Of a stretch of DNA of 64,000 nt, positions 18,493 to 28,109 are shown in pieces (position 1 is the stretch's first letter; each line of letters begins with the position of its first letter). This DNA is from Fundidesulfovibrio magnetotacticus. GTDB taxonomy: Bacteria > Desulfobacterota > Desulfovibrionia > Desulfovibrionales > Desulfovibrionaceae. The notes beneath the pieces were generated by a model. It saw nothing but the letters and a program-made list of their open reading frames with translations. It was not told where the DNA came from and searched no databases. The stretch covers positions 613,648 through 677,647 of the forward strand of contig NZ_BLTE01000001.1 of NCBI RefSeq assembly GCF_013019105.1. Direction: 5' to 3'. The position numbers and the translations under genes were made by a program.

Positions 18493-19730
18493 CAGGAGTC
18501 CGTCTTGGCCTGGGGCAGGGGCACCACGATTTCCACGGCGCGGCCTTCGCGCAGCACCTCCAGGCGCAGGGGGTCGCCCCGGCGCATGGCCTCGATGCCC
18601 GCCTCGTGCAGGTCCTTGATGTCCTTGAGGGGGCGTTCGCCAGCCCTTGAGAGCACGTCGCCGGGCAGGACGCCCGCGGCCTGGGCCCGGGAGCCCTCCT
18701 CCACGCGCTCCACGCGCGGCACGCCCTCGCGCGTTTCCAGGAGGATGCCCAGGCGGGGCCTTTTGGGCTCGGGGCAGTAGTAGAAAGCGTTGGCCATTGC
18801 GGGATCGGGGGTCTCTCCGCCGCGCCAGGGCATCACGAGCAGGCGCTGCCCCTCGGGATCGAAGGCGGCCAACCGTGAAGCGATGCCCCAGCCGTACTCG
18901 ACGTGGCCGCCCCCGGCCACCACGGCCACGGGCCTGCGCCAGGCCACGCGGGCCTCCACGGCGCGGCGCGCCATGGTGGTGTCCCAGAGGGACTGCACGT
19001 CCACGAAGCTCTTCCAGAGGGCCTTTTGCGAGGCGCCCTTGCGGGGCTGGTGGGCCTCGAAGACCTCCTGCAGGCTCTTGAGCTGTTCGGGGGGCGGCGG
19101 CACGAGACGCGCGGGCAGCCCGAGGCGTTCCATGATGGAGAGGCTTTTGAGCCCCGTGCGCCCCACCTTGCGGGCTGTCTCCCGGGGGGCGTTGAGGGCG
19201 AAGAGCGGCAGCTTCATGGCCTGGGCCACCTCGAAGATGGGGCGATAGGCCGCGAAGGGGAAGCCCCAGGTCTTGTCCCACTCCAGCTCGGCCTCAAGCT
19301 CGTCAACGCCGATGAGGCCGTAGTTGAAGCGGTCCAGGACGATCTGGCGGTCCAGGCTGACCATCTCCAACCCCACCACGGGGGGGGTGCCGGCCAGGGC
19401 CATGAGCTCGATGATCCGGGCCTGCGCCTGATGATCGCAGGCCGAGGCGTGGGATTCGCCAAGAAGCACGTAGGCGGAGCACACGGCCTGGGCGGCCAGC
19501 CAGGCGGGGTCGAGGGCCTCGCCCGAGGCGCTGGCGAACTGTCCGGGCTGGACGGGCTGGGCCTGGCTCTGTTCGGGCGCGGGGTCCACGTCGGGAGGCC
19601 TTTGCTTGCAGCCCGGCGCGGCCGAGAGAAGGCAGGCCACTGCCAGGGCGGCCAGCAGGGAGCGGGCCGGGCCGCGACGCCCCGGGGGGGGCGTCGCGGC
19701 CTGGAGGGATGGTCGGGGGGTCAATCCCAC
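18492..19730 (-). CDS. ChaN-type haem-binding lipoprotein-like protein with PDZ domain
   Basis: A 412-residue exported protein. The N terminus has a hydrophobic segment LLAALAVACLLSAAPGC whose cysteine could be lipidated, although the preceding residues are not an ideal lipobox. The middle (about 60-300) is a ChaN/DUF399 domain: AYVLLGESHASACDHQAQ, PPVVGLEM, and AGGGHVEYGWGI near its end. ChaN of Campylobacter is an iron-regulated haem-binding lipoprotein. Residues about 325-410 form a PDZ domain (PRLGILLE...GVLPGDVLSRAG...LRLEVLREGR). The GTG at 19730 lies within the end of the ligase-like gene and has GAGGAC upstream. Role in haem handling is inferred. Confidence 0.82.
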   Translation of the reverse strand: MGLTPRPSLQAATPPPGRRGPARSLLAALAVACLLSAAPGCKQRPPDVDPAPEQSQAQPVQPGQFASASGEALDPAWLAAQAVCSAYVLLGESHASACDHQAQARIIELMALAGTPPVVGLEMVSLDRQIVLDRFNYGLIGVDELEAELEWDKTWGFPFAAYRPIFEVAQAMKLPLFALNAPRETARKVGRTGLKSLSIMERLGLPARLVPPPPEQLKSLQEVFEAHQPRKGASQKALWKSFVDVQSLWDTTMARRAVEARVAWRRPVAVVAGGGHVEYGWGIASRLAAFDPEGQRLLVMPWRGGETPDPAMANAFYYCPEPKRPRLGILLETREGVPRVERVEEGSRAQAAGVLPGDVLSRAGERPLKDIKDLHEAGIEAMRRGDPLRLEVLREGRAVEIVVPLPQAKTDS

Positions 19731-20986
19731 TTGCGCTTGTCCTCGATGGGCCTGATCTGGGCCGGCAGGGTGCCGGGGGCCAGGATCTTCAGCTCGGGGC
19801 GCAGCTTGATCTTCTCGCGGAACATGTGCAGCAACTCGTCCTCGCGCTTGAAGTTGGAGGCCTCGATCATGAGCGTCATTTCGTCGATGCCGCCCGGGTT
19901 GGTGACCTCGATCTGCCAGCGCTTGATCTCTTCGAAGCGGGCGATGACCTGCTCCACCTGGTGGGGGTAGACGAACATGCCCTTGATGCGGGCGGTGGTG
20001 TCCACGCGGCCCACGATGTTGCCCAGGCGCGGGGAGGTGCGCCCGCAGGAGCAGGGAGCGCGGTCGATGTAGGAGAGGTCGCCCGTGGCCAGACGGATGA
20101 GCGGGTATGTCTTGTTGAAGGCCGTCACCACGATCTCGCCCACCTCGCCGTCCTTCAAGGGGATGCCGGTGTCGGGGTGGCAGATTTCCACGAAGGCGCG
20201 GTTGGCTATGTGCAGGCCGTTCTTCTGGAAGCACTCGTAGCCGATGCAGCCCACGTCGGCGGTGCCGTAACCCTGGCGCATGATGAGGTCGAACTTCTTC
20301 TCCAGGTTGGCGCGCATCTTCTCGGAGAATTTCTCGCCCGTGACGAAGGCCACTTCCAGGAAGAGGTCCTTGCGCAGGTTCAGCCCCGACTCCTCGCCCT
20401 TCTGGGCCAGGTGCATCAGGTAGCTGGGCGTGCCCACGAAGCCGGTGATGCGCAGCTTCTGCATCACCTCCAGCTGGGTGGCGGTGTTGCCGGGGCCTGC
20501 GGGCATCACGGCGCAGCCCAGGTTCTTGAGGGGCTCCTCGAACATGAGGCCCGTGGGCGAGAGGTGATAGTTGAAGGTGCACTGCACCACGTCGCCGGAG
20601 CGGAACCCCGTGGCGTAGAAGCCTTCGGTCCAGCCCCAGTAGTCGTCCTCGCGGTCCTCGGGGTCGAAGATGGGCCCGGGGGAGAGGAACACGCGGCGCA
20701 GGTCGCCCAGGTCCTTGGTGAGCAGCCCGCCCAGGCGCGGCCCCATGGACTGGAGGAAGATCAGTTCCTTCTTCTTGAGGATGGGGATGTGCTTCAAGTC
20801 CGAGAGTTGCTTGAACTTGCCCACCTGGAACTGGGCGCGGTCGAAGCGCTTTTTCACGTCCTCGGAGTAGCGGTAGGCGTAGCTCAGGAGATCCTTGAGC
20901 TGGATCTGGTAATACTGGCGGCGTTCGGATTCGTCGAGCACCTCGCGGCGGGAATAGATGCCTTCGGTGCGGTCCTTGCGGGTCAT
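19721..20986 (-). CDS. Phenylacetate-CoA ligase-like protein lacking the usual P-loop
   Basis: A 421-residue member of the PaaK branch of adenylate-forming enzymes. Family features are VGTPSYLMHLAQ, the adenine-binding region LIMRQGYGTADVGCIGYEC, VGEIVVTAFNKTYPLIRLATGDLSYID, GRVDTTARIKGMFVYPHQVEQV and a C-terminal domain to residue 421. The Gly/Ser/Thr phosphate-binding loop normally SSGTTG is replaced by FLSPGPIFDPEDR (about residues 106-118). Substrate is therefore uncertain; aryl- or acyl-CoA synthesis is the family default. AAGGAG precedes the ATG. It heads the minus-strand operon with the ChaN-PDZ gene and mutM. Proteins of this type are common in sulfate reducers. Confidence 0.85.
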   Translation of the reverse strand: MTRKDRTEGIYSRREVLDESERRQYYQIQLKDLLSYAYRYSEDVKKRFDRAQFQVGKFKQLSDLKHIPILKKKELIFLQSMGPRLGGLLTKDLGDLRRVFLSPGPIFDPEDREDDYWGWTEGFYATGFRSGDVVQCTFNYHLSPTGLMFEEPLKNLGCAVMPAGPGNTATQLEVMQKLRITGFVGTPSYLMHLAQKGEESGLNLRKDLFLEVAFVTGEKFSEKMRANLEKKFDLIMRQGYGTADVGCIGYECFQKNGLHIANRAFVEICHPDTGIPLKDGEVGEIVVTAFNKTYPLIRLATGDLSYIDRAPCSCGRTSPRLGNIVGRVDTTARIKGMFVYPHQVEQVIARFEEIKRWQIEVTNPGGIDEMTLMIEASNFKREDELLHMFREKIKLRPELKILAPGTLPAQIRPIEDKRKWD

Positions 20987-21181
20987 CGGGGGGCTCCTTG
21001 TGGGTGGCGGGATTGCCTCAGACTAGCAGAAAAAGAAGGTTTCAATAATCCCTTCGCTCAACAAAATCAAGTGCTGCCGTCCGGCCGCGTGGGGCGGAAG
21101 TGCCCTGTCCTGCTTCCGGCAAATCACCCCCCGCAACCAATCGCCGACCATCCCGAAACTGAATAATTCCTAGCCACCCAA

Positions 21182-21215
21182 GAGATTTGACGCGCTCCGG
21201 CAAATCTCCTAAAGA
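21182..21215 (+). promoter_or_regulatory. Promoter with overlapping operator-like inverted repeat
   Basis: TTGACG (21187-21192), 17 bases and TAAAGA (21210-21215) form a good sigma-70 promoter 80 bases before the EB_dh gene. A perfect 8-bp inverted repeat, GAGATTTG (21182-21189) and CAAATCTC (21201-21208), overlaps the -35 and the spacer, as expected for a repressor site. The divergent gap 20987-21295 is otherwise AT-richer than its surroundings and holds no gene. Confidence 0.55.
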
Positions 21216-21295
21216 TGATTCTCACGGGCCATGCGCAAGGGGCACCCCCACGCCCGACACTTTACAGGTGATTCAGATGGATTGACGTTTCCTTT

Positions 21296-22195
21296 ATGCA
21301 GTCCGCCTCTCGCTTCACAAATCCGGCACGGATCCTTCTACTTGCCTGCGTCCTCCTGGCGACCTGGACGAACGTCCATGCGCAATCGCCTCGCCGGGAA
21401 CTCTTCGCTCCCCGCGTGACCGACGCCCCCGACATCACGAACCCCGACGACCCCGCATGGGCCGCTGCCGCCGCCCTCACGGTGCGAGACGCCGTCGCCG
21501 ACATCCCCGTGACCCTCAAGGCCCTGCACGACGGCCAGTACGTCTACATCCAGACCATCTTCCCGGACCCGGACGAGAGCCGCCAGCACCGCACCCTGCG
21601 CTGGGATCCGGGCCGCAGGACCTATGTGGACGGCCCCGAGCGCGAGGACGCCATGGTCCTCAAATGGAGCATGGTCTCCCACGCAACAGGCCTGACCCTC
21701 CACGAGAACGCCCCCTACGTGGCCGACGAATGGTACTGGAAGGCCTGCCGCTCCGACCACTCGGGTCACGCCGACGACAAGATCCAGATCTATTCCGCCT
21801 ATCCCGACCCCACCGCCAAGGCCCTGCTCTCGGAGAACGGCAAATTGTTCTACCTCACCCGCAAGGGCGACGAGGGCGAGGAGGCCGTGAAGGCCTTGCT
21901 CTACGCCAACTATTCCGGCGAAAGTGTCCCCAAGTTCGCCTTCGCCCGGCCCTCGGGATCGCGCGCGGACGTGCGCGCCAAGGGCCACTGGCGCGAGGGC
22001 CGCTGGACCGTGGCCTTCGCCCGCAGGCTCGTCACCGGCCACGCCGACGACGTGGCCTTCTCCCTGGACGGGGCCTACCCCTTCGGCGTCTCCCGCTTCG
22101 AGATCGCCGGGCGCGACCCCGAACCCGGAGCGGAAGAGCCGCTCTTCGGCTGCGGCGACGTGGGGGAAATCCTCGTGCTGCGCTTCGGACGATGA
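21296..22195 (+). CDS. Periplasmic EB_dh-type (ethylbenzene dehydrogenase-like) haem-binding protein
   Basis: A 299-residue secreted protein with a signal peptide (cleavage near VHAQS, residue 30). The rest is an EB_dh domain, the fold of the haem b-binding gamma subunit of ethylbenzene/DMS dehydrogenases; blocks like REDAMVLKWSM and VADEWYWKACRSDHSGHADD match this family as I know it. Candidate axial ligands are Met in the KWSM segment and Lys/His in the EWYWK..RSDHSGHADD segment. No catalytic molybdenum subunit is nearby. Instead its stop overlaps the ATG of a transmembrane GGDEF-EAL protein (ATGA), so it probably works as the periplasmic sensing partner of that protein. That role is inference. 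Confidence 0.82.
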   Translation: MQSASRFTNPARILLLACVLLATWTNVHAQSPRRELFAPRVTDAPDITNPDDPAWAAAAALTVRDAVADIPVTLKALHDGQYVYIQTIFPDPDESRQHRTLRWDPGRRTYVDGPEREDAMVLKWSMVSHATGLTLHENAPYVADEWYWKACRSDHSGHADDKIQIYSAYPDPTAKALLSENGKLFYLTRKGDEGEEAVKALLYANYSGESVPKFAFARPSGSRADVRAKGHWREGRWTVAFARRLVTGHADDVAFSLDGAYPFGVSRFEIAGRDPEPGAEEPLFGCGDVGEILVLRFGR

Positions 22196-25101
22196 GCATG
22201 TCCGTCACGGCCCTTCATCGCTGCGTCATCGCGCTCCTGGTCGCCTTCTTCACGGCCACCACATGGCTCTATGTTGACAACTCCGCGCGCACGGCCGATG
22301 CGGTCATGACCTTCATCCGCCAACAGGCGGGAACCAGCGCCCGGCTCCAGAGCGCCGGGGAATCGCTCATCCAGGCCCGGCAGCTCTACACCTACATCGC
22401 CACCGACCGGTCCGCTCAACTGGGCGATCCCGTCAACATCATCGACGCCCTGACGCGCCGCGCCCTCGGCCTGGTTCCCGAACACCGCGCCGCCTTCGCC
22501 CCCGTGGAGACCACCCTGTCCACCCTGCGCGCCGGTCTGCTGCGCATGGACGAAATGCGCCAGGCCGACGAGTTCTCCGACGCCATGACCGCGCTGACGG
22601 ACGAGGTGAAACGCCATCTGGCCCTGGCGCTCATGCAAGGCGAAATGGCCGCGGCCTCCGGCGAGTTTCCCGAGGGCTTCTCCACCTTCCTGAACAACGC
22701 GCTCCAGGCGCTGGGGCGCATCGCCAACGCCTACCTGCGCGCGCGCCCCGACAGGCTCCCCGTGTTCACGAACCTCATGGGAAAGATCCAGGAAGACGTG
22801 GCGAGGCTCCTGGACGACCACGAAAACGGCCTGGATCAGGCCGCCCTGGAGACCCTGGCTGCTGACCTGCTGACCATCCGCACCAACGTCCCCCGCATTC
22901 GCGACACCAACAACGACCCCAATTTCCAGAACTACACCAACAAGAGCATGGCCGACGAATTGCGCCGCCGCTGGGACTCGGCAATGCTCGCCGTGCAGAA
23001 CGCCCGGCAGGACCACGCAAGGCGCATGGACGAGGAAGCCCTGATGCGCGTGGCCCGCATCCGCTCCGCCGTGAACACCTTCGAGCTGGCCTCCGGCGCG
23101 ATCCTGGTCCTGGCCTTGGCGGCCCTCTTCGCGGCCGGCCGGGCGGTGTCGCGGCGTGTCCGCGAGCTGCGGCGCGGCGCGGCCCTGCTCTCGACCGGTC
23201 ACCTGGATCACCGCATTTCCCAGGCCGCCCGCGACGACTTCGGCAAGCTGGCCGAAGAGTTCAACGCCCTGGCCGAGGGGCTGCAGTCCGAAAAGGAGCG
23301 CACCCGCGAGGCCTTGCACGCCCTGGAGCTCTCGCGCGGAGAACTCGACGCCCGCGTGCGCGAGCGCACCGCAGAGCTGACACGCGCCCTGGAGAGCCTG
23401 CGCCTGATGGACTCCGTGTTCTCCCACTCCTCCCAGGGCGTGGTGATCTGCGACGCGGACCTGCGCATCGTGGACGCCAACCCGGCGGCCTCGCGCATCA
23501 CGGGGCACCCCCGGGAGGACCTCCTGGGACGCCTCCCCGGCGACTTCTGCGTCCCCGGCGAGGTGGACCGCCTGCGCGCCGCCCTGCACGACGCCCTGGA
23601 CCGGCAAGGACGCTTCGAGGCGGAGCTCGACATCGTGGCAAGGGACGGCCGCCGCGTCCCCCTGCACTTCCTCATGGCCCGCCTGGGCGGCGAGGCCGAA
23701 GGCCCAAGCCACTCCATCGGCATCTTCCAGGACCTGTCGCTTCAGCGCGAGGCCGAAAAGCGCCTGGCCGTCCAGTCCATGCGCGACCCCCTCACGGGCC
23801 TGCCCAACCGGGCCCTGCTCTTCCGGGAGAGCGCCCGGCGCATGGTGGCGGCCGATCCGGAGCACCCCGTCCTGGCCATGCTGCTCATGGACCTGGACAA
23901 CTTCAAGACCCTGAACGACAGCCTGGGGCACGCCGAAGGCGACCGCCTCCTGCGCGAAGTGGCCCACCGGCTGACCACGGAAGCGGGCGCAGGGGCGCTG
24001 GTGGCCCGCCTTGGCGGCGACGAGTTCGCGGTGCTCTCCGAACGCCTGGAGGACGAAGGCCACGCGCTGGAACTGGCCAGGCGGCTCCACGCCAGCTTCG
24101 CCCCCCTCTTTCAGACCGCCGAAGGCCTCTACCGGGCCAACGCCAGCATGGGCATGGCCGTCTTTCCCAAGGACGGCGACTCCCCAGACCTGCTCTTCAA
24201 GAACGCCGACATGGCCCTCAACCGCGCCAAAAGCCACGGCAAGGGCCTCATCGAGGTCTACACCCGCCAGCTGGCCGACCAGGTGCTGGCCCGGGCCGCC
24301 CTGGAGCGAGACATCCACGCCGCCGTGGCGGGACGCCATTTCGAGGTGCACTACCAACCCATCGTGCGGGTGGACCAGCCCGTCATCGCCGGGGCCGAGG
24401 CCCTGCTGCGCTGGCGGCGCGAAGGCGAACTCATCTCCCCGGGCGTGTTCATCCCCATGTGCGAGGAGATGAACTTCATCCAGGACATCACCGTCCTCCT
24501 CCTGGACGCCGTGGCCCGGGACGTGGCCGCCTGGCGCGCCGAGGGCCAGACGCCCCACGTGAGCGTGAACATCTCCGCCGTGCAGTTCTCCGACCCCTCC
24601 TTCCACGAGCGCCTGGCGCACATCCTGGCCGCGCGCTCCATGCCCCGGGAGCAGCTGGGCCTGGAGATCACCGAGACGGCCATCATGAGCAAGCCCGAAC
24701 TGGCCGCCAACACCCTGCGCCACCTCCGCGAGCAGGGCCACACCGTCTCCATCGACGACTTCGGGACCGGCTATTCCTCCCTGCGCAACCTCCAGCGCTT
24801 CCCCCTGACCACCCTGAAGATCGACCGCCAGTTCATCAGCGGCCTGGGTTCCCGGGAGACGCGGGCCATCGTCAAGGCCTCCATCGCCATGGCCAAGGGC
24901 TTGGGGCTCTCGGTGGTGGCCGAGGGCGTGGAACGCCCCGAGGAGCTGGACTTCCTGCGCGACTGCCGCTGCGACTTCTACCAGGGATTCCTCTTCAGCC
25001 CCGCCGTCACCGCCCAGGATTTCCTGGCCCTGCTCCTGCGCCAGCAGTCCGGGACGCTCGTGCAGGAGGAGACGTTCCTCCTGCCGCCCCTGCTGCACTG
25101 A
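22192..25101 (+). CDS. Transmembrane HAMP-PAS-GGDEF-EAL protein
   Basis: A 969-residue c-di-GMP turnover protein. It has membrane helix 1 at about 9-26, a long helical periplasmic sensor (about 27-295), helix 2 at about 297-318, HAMP and coiled coil to about 400, PAS about 405-515, GGDEF about 520-690 and EAL about 700-955. The GGDEF signature is intact (G608-G-D-E-F612) but there is no RxxD inhibitory site before it. EAL motifs are intact: E736-A-L738, EITETAIM, IDDFGTGYSSL and LKIDRQF. Both activities are therefore possible. Translation is coupled to the upstream EB_dh gene. The chemoreceptor gene follows after 110 bases. Confidence 0.95.
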   Translation: MSMSVTALHRCVIALLVAFFTATTWLYVDNSARTADAVMTFIRQQAGTSARLQSAGESLIQARQLYTYIATDRSAQLGDPVNIIDALTRRALGLVPEHRAAFAPVETTLSTLRAGLLRMDEMRQADEFSDAMTALTDEVKRHLALALMQGEMAAASGEFPEGFSTFLNNALQALGRIANAYLRARPDRLPVFTNLMGKIQEDVARLLDDHENGLDQAALETLAADLLTIRTNVPRIRDTNNDPNFQNYTNKSMADELRRRWDSAMLAVQNARQDHARRMDEEALMRVARIRSAVNTFELASGAILVLALAALFAAGRAVSRRVRELRRGAALLSTGHLDHRISQAARDDFGKLAEEFNALAEGLQSEKERTREALHALELSRGELDARVRERTAELTRALESLRLMDSVFSHSSQGVVICDADLRIVDANPAASRITGHPREDLLGRLPGDFCVPGEVDRLRAALHDALDRQGRFEAELDIVARDGRRVPLHFLMARLGGEAEGPSHSIGIFQDLSLQREAEKRLAVQSMRDPLTGLPNRALLFRESARRMVAADPEHPVLAMLLMDLDNFKTLNDSLGHAEGDRLLREVAHRLTTEAGAGALVARLGGDEFAVLSERLEDEGHALELARRLHASFAPLFQTAEGLYRANASMGMAVFPKDGDSPDLLFKNADMALNRAKSHGKGLIEVYTRQLADQVLARAALERDIHAAVAGRHFEVHYQPIVRVDQPVIAGAEALLRWRREGELISPGVFIPMCEEMNFIQDITVLLLDAVARDVAAWRAEGQTPHVSVNISAVQFSDPSFHERLAHILAARSMPREQLGLEITETAIMSKPELAANTLRHLREQGHTVSIDDFGTGYSSLRNLQRFPLTTLKIDRQFISGLGSRETRAIVKASIAMAKGLGLSVVAEGVERPEELDFLRDCRCDFYQGFLFSPAVTAQDFLALLLRQQSGTLVQEETFLLPPLLH

Positions 25102-25211
25102 GCATCCGGCCGACGCGCCGGACAAAACCCCGTCATCGGAACGCCATCGCCTCCGGATAAACGCTTGCCCGGCAGCGGCAACGCGTTTTCCACCACAACC
25201 GGAGAGACACC

Positions 25212-27611
25212 ATGGCTTCCCTGAGCCTGCGCACCTTTTTCGCGGGCATCGTCTGCGTCGGCGTGCTCGCCGTCATGACCGCGATGACCCTTTACGTGGT
25301 CTACAGCTCCAAGCGGTCCACCCTGGAGATGCAAACGGCCACCATGCGCACCATCAACACGAACCTGGCCGACTCCCTGGGCGATTTCGTGGAGCGCGGC
25401 CGCAGCGAGGCAGCCTTCCTGGCCAAAAGCCGTTCCACCCAGCAATACCTCTCCGGCGCCGACCCCGAGGGTCTGCGGGTTCTCCTGGCCAATTCCGCGG
25501 GGCGCTCCGGGCTCATGGATTCGGTCTTCGTCTTCGACACGAAAGGTGTCGCCTCGATGGTGCACGACGCCTCCGGCCGCGAGCAGCGGCCCGTGGACCT
25601 CTCCGACCGCGAGTACGTGCGACGGGTGCTTGCCGGGGAGGACGCCACGACGCTCATACCCCTCAAAAGCCGCATCAGCTCCAAGCCGGTGGTGATCTTC
25701 GCGGCCCCCGTACGCCTGGACGGCGGCATCAAGGGCGGAGTTGCCGTGGCCATGAGCGTGGAAAACCTGCTCGCGCGCCAAATCGACGGCATCAAGGTGG
25801 GCGGGCGCGGCTATCCCTACGTTCTCGACGGCAAGGGCATGGTGGCCCTCCACCCGAAACGGGACCTCATGGGGCGCGACTTGTCCACCATGCCCTTCGT
25901 GGCGGCCTCGCTCAAGAGCCCTGAAGGATATCAGACCTACGAGTGGGAGGGTCTGGACAAGATCCAGGTGTGGCGCAAGGTGCGCGACTCGGACTGGGTG
26001 GTGGTCACCTCGGCCTACGTTGAGGATCTCGCGGCCGGGGCCAACGCCCAGCGCGACGCCATGATCTGGGCCGGACTGCTGGCGGCGGCGCTGCTCATCG
26101 CCGCCATGGCCTGGGCCGCGAACCGCATCGTGATCGCGCCCCTGCGACGCCTTTCGGAGCACGCGGCCCGTATCCGCGAGGGCCGCTACGACGCCGCCCC
26201 TGAAGGCCGCTTCCGCTTCGAGTTCGCCCCCCTGGCCGACAACATCCAGGCCTTGGCCCTGGAGATCAAGCAGAAACTCGGCTTCAGCCAGGGCGTGGTG
26301 GCCGGACTGACCACACCCTTCTTCATCTGCGACGAGAACGACCGCGTGGTGGCCTGCAACCAGCCTCTCGTGGAGCTCTTTGCCCTGGGCGGCACCTCCG
26401 GGGACCACATCGGAACCGAAGCGGCCGCCCTGGTGGGCAAGCCCGCCGAAACGCTCCTCGCCCGGCGCTGCCGCCTTTCCGGCCAGTCCATCCGGGACCA
26501 CGAACAGGTTCTGACCAACAGACGCGGCGAGACGCTCTCCGTCAAGGCAGACTGCGCGCCCATCACCGACCTGGACGGAGCGTTCATCGGCACCATCACC
26601 CTCGTCACAGACCTCACCGCCATCCGTCGCCAGCAGGACGAGTTGCGCCTGCAGCGCGACGCCATGGCTGACGCGGCCATGCAGGCCTCCGAGGTGGCGG
26701 GACGCCTCGGAGCGCTCTCCCGGGAGTTGGCCGTGCAGGTCGGCCAGGCCAGCAGGGGGGCCGCCGACCAGAACTCGCTGGTGGAATGCGCCTCGACCGC
26801 CGTGGAACAGATGGGCGAGGCCGTGCGGGACGTGGCCCGCAACGCCGAGGACGCCGCGACGACGGGCCAACAGGCGCGGGAAAAGGCCCTGTCCGGAGCC
26901 AGGGTGGTTTCGAGCGTGGGAGCCGCCGTGGAGGACGTGCTCGGGGCAGCGGAGGCGCTCAAGACCGACATGCGGGAACTGGGCGTGCACGCGGAGGGCA
27001 TCGGGAGGATCATGGCGGTGATCTCGGACATCGCCGACCAGACGAACCTGCTGGCTCTGAACGCCGCCATCGAGGCCGCCCGCGCGGGCGAGGCCGGGAG
27101 GGGTTTCGCCGTCGTGGCCGACGAGGTGCGCAAGCTGGCGGAAAAGACCATGAGCGCCACCCAGGAAGTGGCCCTTGCCGTGGACGCCATCCAGCAGGGC
27201 ACGCGCCGTTCGCTGGCAGGGGTGGACCGCACGGGCGGCTCCGTGCAGGCGGCTTCGGAACATGCCGGACGCTCCGCTGAGGCGCTGGCCGGAATCGTGA
27301 CGCTGACCGACGCCTCCGCCGAACAGGTCCGTTCCATCGCGGCGGCGGCGCATCAGCAGTCGGCAGCGGCGGGCGAAATGCGGCGCAGCGTCGAGGCGGT
27401 GCGCCAGCTTAGCCAGGAGGTGGCGAAGGCCATGTCGGCCGGAACGGAGGCCGTCGAGGATCTGGCCGGCCAGGCCGGGTCCCTCGAACGTGTGGTCGAG
27501 CGCCTGACGCTCCTTTCGCGGGAGGACGCGGCGCTCGCAACCGGCGCGGTCCCTCCGAGCCGCAACGTCGGCCGTCTCATGGGCGCGCTCCCGGCAGGGC
27601 CCAAGCAGTAA
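25212..27611 (+). CDS. Methyl-accepting chemotaxis protein (Cache-HAMP-PAS)
   Basis: A 799-residue chemoreceptor built like the one at 13152. It has membrane helix 1 at about 8-30, a Cache sensor ([15 protein letters not shown]) to about 280, helix 2 about 283-306, HAMP, a PAS domain beginning near [23 protein letters not shown] (about 365-480), and a signalling domain whose tip [20 protein letters not shown] lies near 612-631. GGAGAGACACC precedes the ATG. No C-terminal pentapeptide tether. It may lie in the same transcript as the GGDEF-EAL gene (gap 110 bases), which would join swimming control to c-di-GMP control. The sensed ligand is unknown. Confidence 0.95.
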   Translation: MASLSLRTFFAGIVCVGVLAVMTAMTLYVVYSSKRSTLEMQTATMRTINTNLADSLGDFVERGRSEAAFLAKSRSTQQYLSGADPEGLRVLLANSAGRSGLMDSVFVFDTKGVASMVHDASGREQRPVDLSDREYVRRVLAGEDATTLIPLKSRISSKPVVIFAAPVRLDGGIKGGVAVAMSVENLLARQIDGIKVGGRGYPYVLDGKGMVALHPKRDLMGRDLSTMPFVAASLKSPEGYQTYEWEGLDKIQVWRKVRDSDWVVVTSAYVEDLAAGANAQRDAMIWAGLLAAALLIAAMAWAANRIVIAPLRRLSEHAARIREGRYDAAPEGRFRFEFAPLADNIQALALEIKQKLGFSQGVVAGLTTPFFICDENDRVVACNQPLVELFALGGTSGDHIGTEAAALVGKPAETLLARRCRLSGQSIRDHEQVLTNRRGETLSVKADCAPITDLDGAFIGTITLVTDLTAIRRQQDELRLQRDAMADAAMQASEVAGRLGALSRELAVQVGQASRGAADQNSLVECASTAVEQMGEAVRDVARNAEDAATTGQQAREKALSGARVVSSVGAAVEDVLGAAEALKTDMRELGVHAEGIGRIMAVISDIADQTNLLALNAAIEAARAGEAGRGFAVVADEVRKLAEKTMSATQEVALAVDAIQQGTRRSLAGVDRTGGSVQAASEHAGRSAEALAGIVTLTDASAEQVRSIAAAAHQQSAAAGEMRRSVEAVRQLSQEVAKAMSAGTEAVEDLAGQAGSLERVVERLTLLSREDAALATGAVPPSRNVGRLMGALPAGPKQ

Positions 27612-27667
27612 CGACGGTGCCGGCCCGGGTCTCCCGGGAAGGTCCGCCGCGGTGAGCGGTGAACGCA

Positions 27668-27692
27668 CCGGTCCGGCCCGACGCCGGACCGG
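27668..27692. terminator. Hairpin between chemoreceptor and cupin genes
   Basis: CCGGTCCGGC / GCCGGACCGG, 10 bp with a 5-base loop, sits between two convergent genes. It could end both transcripts; no T tract follows. Confidence 0.5.
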
Positions 27693-27713
27693 GGAGATCC
27701 CGCAGTGGTTCGC

Positions 27714-28031
27714 TCAGATGGGCGGGGCGATGGTCACCAGCACGCGCATGTCCGTGACGGCGCGAACGCCGTGGGGTTCGGCGATGTCGCTCACGAGCAC
27801 GTCGCCCGTCTTGCAGGGGATGGCGTCGTCCTCTGAGAGGAACTCGCCCTCGCCCGAGAGCACCACGATGGTGAGCTGGCCCTCGATCTCGTGGGAGTGC
27901 ACGGGCATGTGCTGCCCGGCCTTGAAGTTGAAGTTGATGATCTTGAAGTGCTCGGAGTCGTGCACCAGGAAGCTGTGGAAGGTCAGGTCGGTGAATTTCG
28001 CCTCGTCGAAGACGCTCACTTTCTTCATCAT
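27714..28031 (-). CDS. Single-domain cupin protein
   Basis: A 105-residue RmlC-like cupin. Cupin motif 1 is visible as GQHMPVHSHEIEGQLTIVVLSGEGEF (two His and Glu for metal) and motif 2 as GDVLVSDIAEPHGVRAV. Such small cupins often sit beside redox or sensory genes; their ligand is usually unknown. GAGGAGG lies six bases before the ATG at 28031; a second ATG follows directly. It stands alone between a convergent chemoreceptor gene and the MinD-like gene upstream-facing on the same strand. Confidence 0.88.
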   Translation of the reverse strand: MMKKVSVFDEAKFTDLTFHSFLVHDSEHFKIINFNFKAGQHMPVHSHEIEGQLTIVVLSGEGEFLSEDDAIPCKTGDVLVSDIAEPHGVRAVTDMRVLVTIAPPI

Positions 28032-28109
28032 GGCGTGCCTCCTCGGGAAAAATGAGTGGATTCCCACCCTACCCCATCGGCCGCGCCGCGTCGAGCCCCG
28101 AGCGAACGA

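Noticed and set aside
18492..20582. Long frame joining the ChaN-PDZ protein to upstream sequence
   Set aside because: Residues before VGLTPRPS are an alternate frame of the ligase-like gene; the GTG at 19730 gives a signal peptide directly.
22075..25125. 1016-codon open frame antisense to the GGDEF-EAL gene
   Set aside because: Shadow of a GC-rich coding gene; low-complexity composition, no domain, while the sense strand encodes intact GGDEF and EAL motifs.
25212..27611. Sigma-28 or sigma-54 promoters before the chemoreceptor genes
   Set aside because: No TAAA-N15-GCCGATAA or TGGCAC-N5-TTGC match was found near any of the four receptors.
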